In this document: positions 1 to 4,913 of the stretch, one piece after another
How the letters are laid out: each line of letters opens with the position of its first letter
How positions within the stretch are numbered: the stretch's first letter is position 1
NCBI GenBank assembly: GCA_021828405.1
Contig: JAKARZ010000080.1
Coordinates: 1 to 7,181, forward strand
DNA: 7,181 nucleotides
Source: Bacillota bacterium
GTDB lineage: Bacteria > Bacillota_E > Sulfobacillia > Sulfobacillales > JAIMBI01
Direction: 5' to 3'
Notes under the pieces: model-generated
Told to the model about the DNA's origin: nothing
Databases searched by the model: none
What the model saw: the letters and a program-made list of their open reading frames with translations, nothing else
Position numbers and translations under genes: made by a program

Positions 1-321
1 GTCGGCATGGAAGTGGGGCTCCACCAGCGGCTCCAAGGTCAGCTGCACGACCATTTGGGCCACGCGGGCGGCCACGGTGGGCACGCCGAGAATCCGGACT
101 CCGCCGCTTTTCTTGGGAATCTCCACCGCCTTCACGGGCGGGGGAAAGTAGCTCCCCGACGACATCCGGTTCCAGATTTTGTCGCGGTTGTCCTTCAGGG
201 CGGCTTCACATTGCTGCAGGCTTTCGCCATCGACGCCTGCCGCGCCGCGATTCGCTTTCACCCGTCGGTACGCGTCATACACCAGCTGTTTGGAGATGGT
301 GTACGGTTTGGTCTGGTCCAT
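1..321 (-). CDS. ltrA: Group II intron reverse transcriptase/maturase, N-terminal part (intron A)
   Basis: This intron-encoded protein reverse-transcribes the intron during retrohoming and helps the intron RNA splice. The 107 visible codons begin MDQTKPYTISKQLVYDAY and contain the RT0 block (ANRGAAGVDGE, about residues 23-33). The GSYFPPPVKAVEIPKK segment (about 56-71) and the RT1 block (RILGVPTVAARVAQM, about 75-89) follow, then the opening of RT2 (LEPLVEPHFHAD). The start at 321 is supported by AGGGAGG (333-327), five bases upstream of ATG. The frame is open with no defect to the window edge, so the palm with YADD, the X domain and any endonuclease domain cannot be judged. It lies in the ORF position of intron A and is not closely similar to the intron B enzyme next door. 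'ltrA' is the generic family symbol. Confidence 0.93.
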   Translation of the reverse strand, partial: MDQTKPYTISKQLVYDAYRRVKANRGAAGVDGESLQQCEAALKDNRDKIWNRMSSGSYFPPPVKAVEIPKKSGGVRILGVPTVAARVAQMVVQLTLEPLVEPHFHAD

Positions 322-862
322 ACGTTCCTCCCTCATGGTTGACGTCTTTCCCATCCCTCGAGATACTGGCGCTCCTTGACTCCCCCGCCATTACGCGGGT
401 TCCTCGCTACTATGAGCGCCTCCGCCCCTACCCCGCGCGTTGGTACGTTCGGCCTCGCGGGTCCTCCGCTTGCGCCTTTTCCCTTGGCATCGCCGGATAG
501 GTTCCCACGTTCCGCCCCAGAGCCTGTGTGGAGGTCCTGCCGTCTTCATGCCGGCCACCGTGGAGCCCGTACACCGGTATCGGCCCCACTCGTCCCGGGT
601 TAACGACTACCCCCCGGTTTTGATGGCGTCCCTACGCTTTCGACCCGTCGTCAACGGTTCACTCGCGTTCAGCTCCTCCACACCCACCTGACGCAGTCCT
701 GCTCCGCCTTTTCCCGTCACGCTCACGACCCCGGCTTTTGTCCGGAGCCGCTGACGGTGGTTTGAAACCTCCCCCGGTAGGGCGGTTTCGAGGGGCCCCC
801 CCTCATCTCTGGTACAGCATGGCGTCGGGCGGTTACCCCCGCCCTCCGCCTTCGTGGCGCAC
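322..862 (-). ncRNA. Group II intron A RNA, 5' ribozyme domains upstream of the ORF
   Basis: This non-coding stretch between the GTGCG 5' splice site (862) and the reverse transcriptase start (321) should fold as domains I-III plus the start of domain IV. The 5' end reads GTGCGCCACGAAGG. EBS1 (AGTCGT, 608-603) lies between GGGGGGT and TAACCCGGG. The matching element of intron B has the same surroundings (a CGTTGAC upstream and a CCCGG downstream), which supports the assignment. The later GAACGTGGGAACCTATCCGG segment (about 509-490) also has a related version in intron B (GAACATGGGAGACC). EBS2 was looked for and not confidently placed. Reading frames across this region on both strands are most likely accidental. 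Confidence 0.72.
603..608 (-). other. EBS1 of intron A, pairs with IBS1 at 863-868
   Basis: On the minus strand, AGTCGT at 608-603 is the exact complement of ACGACT at 868-863, the six bases immediately before the intron A 5' splice site. A seventh pair is possible as a G-U wobble. This pairing defines the target site in group II splicing and retrohoming and locates the 5' exon junction independently of the GTGCG motif. It is inferred from complementarity and position only. Confidence 0.7.
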
Positions 863-1610
863 AGTCGTCCGCATACCGCACCAGCCCGGCCGCTCCTTTG
901 AGCCGCGGACGCACCGCGTGGGCGAACCACAGGTCGAGCACATAGTGCAGGTACACATTCGCCAGCAGCGGGGAGAGCGGGCCCCCTTGGGGCGTGCCCT
1001 CCTCCGGATGCGTGACGGTACCCTGGTCCCAGATCCCCGCCCGCAGCCACTGGCGGATGAGGCGGAGGATCGTGGGGTCCCCGATTTTGAGGGCCAGCAT
1101 GCGTAGCAGCCACGCGTGGTCCAGGTGGTCGAAGAAGCCGCGAATGTCCGCCTCGTAGACGTACGGGCCCCGCCCGCCCTGGACGGCCTGCCGCACGCGG
1201 TGCCACGCGTCGTGCGCGCTCCGTCCCGGCCGACACCCGAAGGAGCTGTCCTGGAACACCGGCTCGTAGATGGCCCCCAGCACGCGGGCGACCGCCGCTG
1301 GCCGCCGCCGGTCTTCCACGGTGGGGATGCCCACCGGCCGGAGTTTCGCGGGATGCCCGGCTTTCGGAATGTGCGTCCGGCGCACGGGCGGGGCGCGATA
1401 CGCGCCCCGCTTCAGGCGGGCCACTAGGTCCGCCAGCCGGTCCTCCAGGTGCTGGCCATAGGTCGTCATGCGGACCCCGTCCACGCCCGGGGCGCCGTGG
1501 CGGTTCATCAGGAGATACGTGTCGCGCAGGACCTCCTCGGTGAGGTGATGGGCCAGGGCGGTGAACCGCTCCTGCGGCGCCGCCTGCGCCCGTTCGGCGA
1601 TGCGATCCCA
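863..1610 (-). pseudogene. Group II intron B reverse transcriptase, N-terminal half, split after YADD by intron A
   Basis: This is the reverse transcriptase/maturase of intron B. Reading starts at WDRIAERAQAAPQERF and gives all early RT blocks in order, numbered from W1: GAPGVDG (39-45), RPVGIPTVEDR (RT1), EPVFQDSSFGCRPGRSAHDA (RT2), YVYEADIRGFFDHLDHAW (RT3, first catalytic Asp), EGTPQGGPLSPLLANVYL (RT4) and LVRYADD (RT5, the catalytic YADD pair). Homology ends one base after the second GAC of YADD, at the intron A 5' splice site. An open frame continues to 723, but that tail is intron RNA. A downstream ATG at 1508 lies too far in to be the native start. Upstream, the frame stays open to 1826 with no ATG, GTG or TTG. 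A GAGGAGG (1637-1631) stands just before an ACG codon at 1627 in another frame, followed by a Lys-Arg-Thr reading. This suggests a lost start codon and a frameshift. The gene is probably non-functional unless intron A splices out and a non-standard start is used. Confidence 0.85.
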
Positions 1611-1639
1611 TCCAGCGTACGTTTCGTATTCCTCCTCTG

Positions 1640-2113
1640 CGTGAGGGACTCGACGGGACGGGACCGCGGAAACCGTGGACGGCCTTCCCCCTGTACGCGG
1701 CTTTCCCGCGCTCCGAGTACTAGGCCGTCCTCCGACTCCTCCCGGCGCGTTTGCCGCCCTCTGGCATTCGCCTGGGGTGAGGCATACGCTTGCGCGCCCC
1801 CGGGAGGTCTCCCATGTTCCGACTGCTCAGCTTTCCGCCATGCCGCGCTCTGCGACCCCGCCGAGGTCACCGCGTCCTCGCCTATACCGGCCGCTTGTTG
1901 TTGCCTTCCGGGTTTCCCAGCCCGTCGGCCCTCGGTCAACGTGTTTACGAGGCTCCATCGCTTCACCCTTGCGGGTTGCGGCCTGGTCGTCGCGCGGTCT
2001 ACGCTTCGCGACCGCCCTCACGGACGGCCCCGCAAGACTCGCTTCGCCGTGGGCGGCTACCCCTTCGGCGACCGGAATTGCACCGGCTCTGTGCAGCCAG
2101 CTTCATGGCGCAC
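1640..2113 (-). ncRNA. Group II intron B RNA, 5' ribozyme domains upstream of its RT
   Basis: This is the non-coding 5' segment of intron B, expected to hold domains I-III. It opens GTGCGCCATGAAG. Next come a GGTCGCCGAAGGGGTAGCC stretch typical of the start of domain I and a CGTTGACCGAGGG segment (about 1940-1928) parallel to one in intron A. EBS1 (GGGAAA, 1918-1913) follows. Near the ORF, TAGTACTCGGAGCGCGGG and CGCGTACAGGGGGAAGG (about 1721-1682) look like a conserved pre-ORF stem. The minus-strand reading frame over 1508-1966 and the long plus-strand frames here are shadows of structured, GC-rich RNA sequence. Confidence 0.65.
1913..1918 (-). other. EBS1 of intron B, pairs with IBS1 at 2114-2119
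   Basis: GGGAAA on the minus strand (1918-1913) is the perfect complement of TTTCCC (2119-2114), the six bases just before the intron B 5' splice site. Its context (CTGGGAAACCCGG) matches the place where EBS1 lies in intron A. The sequence is less specific than that of intron A, so chance is slightly more likely, but two introns showing the same geometry support each other. Confidence 0.6.
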
Positions 2114-2114
2114 G

Positions 2115-2148
2115 GGAAATGTCACCTGCTGATTTTGCGGAAATGTCA
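2115..2148 (+). repeat. Two GGAAATGTCA direct repeats, 24-bp period, probable transposon end
   Basis: Identical ten-base copies GGAAATGTCA lie at 2115-2124 and 2139-2148. Their AT-rich core stands out in very GC-rich surroundings. Paired repeats of this kind (TGACATTTCC on the other strand) are typical transposase-binding sites at the ends of transposons with a DDE transposase and an AAA+ helper. The left copy abuts the intron B splice site and supplies most of its IBS1, so any further repeat copies would lie beyond the introns to the left. Confidence 0.55.
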
Positions 2149-2321
2149 GTGGCGCTATTGGGGAGTGTAGGGCTGGCGCTTACAACACCCCGACGACCCC
2201 GCCGGCCGCGCCGCCGCCGGCGACGTCGGGGCTCAGTTACCTCGCGCTGCTCGCGGACCGCCAGCAGGCCCGCCAACCGGGCGTCGCGTATGCCGGGCCG
2301 GGGCCGGAGGCGCCCGCATGA
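2133..2321 (+). pseudogene. Proline-rich coding remnant overlapping the ATPase start (possible transposase C-terminus)
   Basis: This frame is open from just after a TGA at 2130 and ends at a TGA (2319-2321) that overlaps the ATPase start as ATGA. That arrangement is usual for translationally coupled genes. The readable part runs YNTPTTPPAAPPPATSG (from 2181) and SYLALLADRQQARQPG (from 2235): a proline-rich linker and then a helix-like tail. No ATG, GTG or TTG start is in frame, so this is not a complete gene. The upstream gene in ATPase-containing transposons is usually the DDE transposase, so I infer this is its surviving C-terminus. I do not recognise the peptide itself. The alternative is an accidental open frame in GC-rich leader sequence. 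Confidence 0.3.
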
Positions 2322-3139
2322 GCACGTGGTGGGCGTATTATGGCGCCACCGCCCCGCCGTTTCCCCGGGACCTGCCGGTGAGCCAGCTCCTGCCCACGGC
2401 CGCGCACCGCGAATGGGCCGCCCGGTTCGCGACCACCGTCGCCGACCGGGGCGTCGCCGTGCTCACCGGGGAAGCCGGGGTCGGCAAAAGCACCGCGCTG
2501 CGGGCGGTCTGGGAGACCTTGTCGCCGAACCAGTTCTGGCCCGTGTATCTGGCGGCGTCCGACGACTGGACGCCGCGGCAGTTCTACCGCCGGCTGGCGC
2601 ACGCGCTGGGGTGCCCCGGCGCCCGGTTCCCGGAGGAGACGGAGCAGCAGGTGCGGGACACGCTGTGGGCGCTGGCGACGCAGCAAGGCCGCCTGCCGGT
2701 GCTGGCGGTGGACGAGGCGCATCTCCTCGCGCCCCGCCTGCTGCAGGAACTGCGCTTCCTCTTAAACTACCAGCTCGACAGCACCGCGCCGGTGGCGCTC
2801 ATTCTGTGCGGGCATACGGAGCTGCGGCACAAACTGGCACTGCGCCCGCTCGAGGCCATCCGCCAACGGGTGACGGTGGCGTACCACCTGCCGGTGCTCA
2901 CGGCGTCGGACACGGCGCGCTATCTGACGCACCAACTGACACAAGTGGGCGTCACGCGGCCGGTCTTCACGGACGCCGCCATCCAAACGGGGTTCGAGTG
3001 GTCGCGGGGCGTGCCCCGGCGGGTGAATACGTGGGCGCGGGCCTGCCTCATGGCGGCCTATGCGGGGCAGCAGACGCTGGTGGATGATGCGGTCACCGCC
3101 CACGCCGCGACCGAACTCCAATGGGCCAGCCTGGAGTAA
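2318..3139 (+). CDS. ExeA/TniB-like AAA+ ATPase, transposition helper
   Basis: This 273-residue AAA+ ATPase is of the kind encoded by transposons with a separate DDE transposase (TniB, IstB and ExeA-like helpers). Such proteins bind ATP and DNA, choose the target and activate the transposase. Visible features in order are an N-terminal WWAYYGATAPPFPRDLPVSQLL (2-25, the usual phenylalanine/proline entry motif), Walker A GEAGVGKST (51-59), Walker B VLAVDEAHLL (128-137), a sensor-1 segment LILCGHTEL (161-169), an arginine-containing IRQRVTVAYHL (181-191), and a C-terminal SRGVPRRVN (229-237) typical of the lid. The length is normal and no defects are seen. The start is fixed by GGAGG (2306-2310), seven bases before ATG, and by an ATGA overlap with the preceding remnant frame. 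Without its transposase it is probably stranded. General secretion ATPase ExeA is a less likely identity because the protein is short and lacks a peptidoglycan-binding domain. Confidence 0.88.
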   Translation: MSTWWAYYGATAPPFPRDLPVSQLLPTAAHREWAARFATTVADRGVAVLTGEAGVGKSTALRAVWETLSPNQFWPVYLAASDDWTPRQFYRRLAHALGCPGARFPEETEQQVRDTLWALATQQGRLPVLAVDEAHLLAPRLLQELRFLLNYQLDSTAPVALILCGHTELRHKLALRPLEAIRQRVTVAYHLPVLTASDTARYLTHQLTQVGVTRPVFTDAAIQTGFEWSRGVPRRVNTWARACLMAAYAGQQTLVDDAVTAHAATELQWASLE

Positions 3140-3500
3140 CGGCCCCGGTTTCCGATCTCCCGACCCCACCCACTGACGGGGCCCCCGTGACCGGGGGCCC
3201 CGTTCGTCCGACCCGGAACCGGTCACCGAGCGTGAGACGACCCGGGCCACACAGCGTTAGACTCGACAGGAAGAGGTCTTCCAAGGCGAACTGCATGTCG
3301 AAGAGTTCGAAGAGCCGTAAAAACGGACGGTCGGGTTGGAAGGTAATCAGCACGTCGATGTCGCTCGCCGCCGTGAAATCGTCGCGCAGGACGGACCCGA
3401 AGAGGGCGAGTTCCTGCGCCTGGTGGCGCTCAGCGATCGCTGCGAGGGCCGCTGCGTCGATGGCGATCGGTAGATGACTAGGAACATGGACTTGGCCCAT
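3093..3500 (-). pseudogene. mntA: MntA-type nucleotidyltransferase (minimal NTase antitoxin), C-terminus replaced
   Basis: The first 77 or so residues match the small nucleotidyltransferase (MNT) family, whose MntA members AMPylate and neutralise the HepT RNase toxin. The signature is complete: LALFGSVLRDDF (31-42) with the catalytic GS, then AASDIDVLITF (44-54) with the two metal-binding Asp residues, and PFLRLFELFDMQFALEDLF (59-77). After residue 77 (about 3270) the reading LSSLTLCGPGRLTLG no longer resembles the family, which normally continues with a GRKVDL-like strand. A TGTCGA..CTAACG stretch there can be read as a decayed VDL-T segment with small indels. The open frame runs on to 3093, overlapping the ATPase 3' end, but that tail looks non-native. 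The expected hepT gene is absent on both sides. Start ATG at 3500 has a G run upstream as a possible ribosome site. Confidence 0.72.
3176..3203. terminator. 12-bp perfect hairpin between the convergent ATPase and nucleotidyltransferase genes
   Basis: ACGGGGCCCCCG (3176-3187), loop TGAC (3188-3191) and CGGGGGCCCCGT (3192-3203) form a perfect 12-bp stem. It starts 37 bases after the ATPase stop and lies between convergent genes, where a bidirectional terminator is expected. No T run follows on either strand, so it is not a canonical rho-independent terminator. It could instead be part of the transposon right end: CTGAC and GTGAC motifs lie at the start and loop of the hairpin and resemble the TGTCA repeats of the left end. 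Confidence 0.5.
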
Positions 3501-3531
3501 CGGTGTCCCCCCCCCTGCGCCGTAGTGATTG

Positions 3532-3575
3532 CTGTCATTCTACCAAGTGAGTCCGGCACTTCTACACCGTGAGTC
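3532..3575. repeat. Two adjacent 22-bp imperfect repeats, possible IS21-like element end
   Basis: On the minus strand, GACTCACGGTGTAGAAGTGCCG and GACTCACTTGGTAGAATGACAG lie directly next to each other (3575-3554 and 3553-3532), agreeing at 15 of 22 positions with an identical GACTCAC and TAGAA. They are flanked by TTTTGACCCCCC (3588-3577). IS21-family and related elements carry several such repeats at their termini. No IstA or IstB gene is found beside them, so this would be a solo end or scar just upstream of the nucleotidyltransferase. The family assignment is a guess from repeat form. Confidence 0.35.
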
Positions 3576-3715
3576 AGGGGGGTCAAAAGGGGAAGGGGCG
3601 GTTGGGACCCAAGCTCGGTATCCCCGTCGTCGCGGACGCAGCGATGGGGAGAGAGGGGCCGGGCATCCGGTTGCGAGCCCGGCGGAGGAGGTCACGGGCG
3701 ACAACGCGGGGGCCG

Positions 3716-3865
3716 CTATTGGACGAGCGGCTCGAACGTCGTGGCGCCGCGGTACTCTTGGCAGAGCGCATACCCGGAGGATAGTTGCAGACTGTAGCTG
3801 CCGCCCCTATCTGACCGAAACCTGACGGGCTCTGGTGTCCGGGCGTTGCTGGGAGCGGTAGCCAC
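3716..3865 (-). pseudogene. Short unidentified coding remnant (49 codons)
   Basis: From a GTG at 3865 to TAG at 3718-3716 the minus strand reads 49 residues that look protein-like. They include PEPVRFRSDRGGSYSLQL and SSGYALCQEYRGATTFEPLV, with a balanced amino acid mix unlike the Arg/Pro/Ala-rich shadow frames around it. I do not recognise it. It could be the C-terminus of a gene cut by one of the flanking elements, since the frame runs on upstream without a good start and there is no clear ribosome site. It sits between the IS21-like repeats and the terminator of the second ATPase. The rest of 3576-3880 shows nothing I can identify. Confidence 0.22.
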
Positions 3866-3880
3866 GGTGGGGACGACAGG

Positions 3881-3905
3881 AAAAGGCCCGCAGCGGAGGC
3901 GGGCC
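3881..3905 (-). terminator. Rho-independent terminator of the ATPase remnant
   Basis: Read on the minus strand, GGCCCGC (3905-3899), a 7-nt loop, GCGGGCC (3891-3885) and TTTT (3884-3881) form a standard GC-rich stem followed by a T run. It begins 28 bases past the TAG at 3935-3933 that closes the ATPase remnant and has the same orientation, which supports the gene call despite the decay. Confidence 0.65.
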
Positions 3906-3932
3906 CCGTTGCGGGCGGTGGGGACGGGGAAG

Positions 3933-4178
3933 CTAGTCCACCGGGGGCAGCAACGACGCCACCCAGCGGCGCATCTAGGACGCGGTGCCCATTTTGGGCC
4001 CCCTACAGCAAGGCGTGTGTCGCCGCTTGGTTAATGAGGCGGGCCGCGCCGCTGGCGTACGGATGGAGGGTGTCCACCGCCGCGTCGGCGAAGATCGCCT
4101 GGGGCGTCCCCACCTCCGGGATGGGCGCCTGGAGATAGGCTGCGGTCTGCGCCCGGTGCAGAATGTCCGTAGCACCTC
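3933..4178 (-). pseudogene. Second ExeA/TniB-like ATPase, C-terminal remnant with in-frame stop
   Basis: The minus strand reads QTAAYLQAPIPEVGTPQAIF, then ADAAVDTLHPYASGAARLIN and QAATHALL. This is the typical C-terminal lid of ExeA/TniB-type transposition ATPases (compare FTDAAIQTGFEWSRGVPRRV in the intact gene at 2318-3139). A TAG (4005-4003) follows, yet the same frame continues GAQNGHRVLDAPL, which fits the family (a Tyr is usual at the stop position). I therefore read TAG as a nonsense mutation. A further one-base shift leads to SLLPPVD and a TAG at 3935-3933, probably the native end. The N-terminal two thirds, with Walker A and B, are missing: similarity fades at about 4178, where the recombinase-trio element begins in the opposite orientation. 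It is not a duplicate of the first ATPase. Confidence 0.68.
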
Positions 4179-4899
4179 CCCTTGCGGGGACGCCTCGTGA
4201 ATGGGTGGTGGAGGCGTTTCGGCACTACTTGGTCGACCAGCGCGGGTTGGTCGCGAGCACCAGTCGCTGGGATTGCGCGGTCGCTCGGGAGTTCGTGGCC
4301 ACCATCGAGGTGCACGGCAAGGTTGCCCCGTTTGTCCTGACGGTGCAGGGCACGGACGTGAACCAGTTTCTCCAGGGGAAAGCGCGGGCACGAGGTGTCG
4401 GCGCTGTTCACAATGTCACGGTGGCCTTGGGGAGTTTTTTCCGGTTCGTGTTCCTCGTCGGGTGGATACCCCCGCCCCTAGCCGGGACCATTCTGCCGGC
4501 GCCGGGCTGGCGGGATTCCGCTCCGCTGCCGGCGCATCCCCCCGTGAGATGACCGCCCTGCTCACCCTGGCGGAGTGCGACGCCCGGCCAGCGGGGGTCC
4601 GGGATTGGGTGATGCTGTTGCTCCTGGCCCGGCTCGGCTTGCGTGCGGACGAGGTCGCGCGGTTAACGCGGGACAATGTCGATTGGCGACAGGGGACGCT
4701 CCACGTCGCGGGGAAGGGGCGCCGACACAACGTGCTGCCCTTGCCGCCGGATGTGGGGAACGCCCTCGCGACGTACTGTCGCCAGGGGGAGCCCCCCTCT
4801 GGGCCGTGGGCCAGTACTACGGCATCGGCGGTTGGTCACACGGCCTATTATGCTCAGCCCGATCCCGACGAGACGCGCGTCGTGGCCCGTCTCTGGTAA
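4163..4899 (+). pseudogene. Tyrosine recombinase 1 of the trio, frameshifted and internally deleted
   Basis: This is a site-specific DNA recombinase of the phage integrase family. The N-terminal SAM-like DNA-binding domain reads EWVVEAFRHYLVDQRGLVAS and VHNVTVALGSFFRFVFLVGW in one frame. A shift in the C6 run at 4538-4543 then moves it to another frame with SPREMTALLTLAECDARP. The catalytic domain keeps the first Arg in RLGLRADEVARL (codon 4642) and the Lys in VAGKGRRHNVLPLP (codon 4714). It then jumps from YCRQGEPPSG to GHTAYYAQPDPDETRVVARL, so the HxxR box is gone, while a His and the putative nucleophile Tyr (4846 or 4849) remain. Full relatives have about 80 more residues here. The ATG at 4163 overlaps the ATPase remnant, and family similarity starts near 4192, so the native start is unsure. 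It cannot be an active recombinase. Confidence 0.8.
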
Positions 4900-4913
4900 G
4901 GGGGGGACCCCCG

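Larger units (their letters stand above)
1..862 (-). mobile_element. Group II intron A, 5' part (continues beyond the left edge)
   Basis: This is a bacterial group II retrointron read leftwards. Its 5' end is placed at 862, where minus-strand exon sequence ending GGACGACT meets GTGCGCC, which fits the GUGYG consensus for group II 5' splice sites. The last six exon bases, ACGACT (868-863), have a perfect complement, AGTCGT, inside the intron at 608-603, as expected for IBS1-EBS1 pairing. The encoded reverse transcriptase opens at 321, which puts about 540 nt of RNA before the ORF, a normal length for domains I to III. The catalytic domains V and VI and the 3' splice site would lie left of the window. 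The exon is the reverse transcriptase gene of another group II intron, so A is nested in B. The 5' boundary is well supported; subclass assignment was not attempted. Confidence 0.85.
863..2113 (-). mobile_element. Group II intron B, 5' part, interrupted by intron A
   Basis: This second group II intron in the same orientation begins at 2113 with GTGCGCCATGAAG, nearly the same first 13 bases as intron A. The exon ends TTTCCC (2119-2114), and GGGAAA occurs inside the intron at 1918-1913, giving a perfect six-base IBS1-EBS1 match. About 475-500 nt of RNA domain sequence precedes a reverse transcriptase frame, which stops being recognisable exactly where intron A starts at 862. The remainder of intron B (the RT C-terminus and domains V-VI) should resume beyond the 3' end of intron A, left of the window. 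The 5' exon is a GGAAATGTCA repeat region upstream of the ATPase gene, probably a transposon end. Confidence 0.8.
2114..3260 (+). mobile_element. ATPase-bearing transposon remnant, left end cut by intron B, transposase missing
   Basis: A pair of GGAAATGTCA direct repeats stands ahead of an ExeA/TniB-type ATPase gene. Families that carry such an ATPase normally pair it with a DDE (rve) transposase and have repeated short transposase-binding motifs at their ends. The only coding sequence between the repeats and the ATPase is a proline-rich remnant of about 60 codons, so the transposase is deleted or lies elsewhere. The right limit is uncertain. It lies between the hairpin ending at 3203 and the recognisable part of the nucleotidyltransferase at 3270. 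An eight-base inverted match (GTCAGTGG 2145-2152 with CCACTGAC 3170-3177) could mark the two ends but may be chance. The element as drawn is an inference. Confidence 0.45.

Noticed and set aside
7..342. Plus-strand frame opposite the intron A RT
   Set aside because: It is His/Gly-rich antisense of the RT N-terminus, which has recognisable RT blocks.
723..862. C-terminal extension of the intron B RT after YADDC
   Set aside because: The frame happens to stay open, but the sequence is the 5' end of intron A (GTGCGCC with matching EBS1). Nothing resembles the RT blocks expected after YADD.
607..1611. Long minus-strand reading frame over both introns
   Set aside because: It is a different frame from the RT and gives Arg/Pro/Gly/Ala-rich sequence without motifs. 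The RT blocks 0 to 5 lie in the neighbouring frame.
1..2113. Diversity-generating retroelement or retron
   Set aside because: The RT motifs, GTGCG ends and EBS/IBS pairing are those of group II introns. No template/variable repeat pair or msr/msd-like structure was seen.
1675..3087. Plus-strand 470-codon reading frame
   Set aside because: It crosses the intron B 5' domains, the splice junction and the ATPase in a shifted frame. The ATPase frame (2318-3139) has Walker motifs and a ribosome site.
3093..3500. Complete HepT-MntA toxin-antitoxin system
   Set aside because: Only the nucleotidyltransferase half is present and it is truncated. No HEPN-domain (RxxxxH) protein is found in the adjacent sequence.
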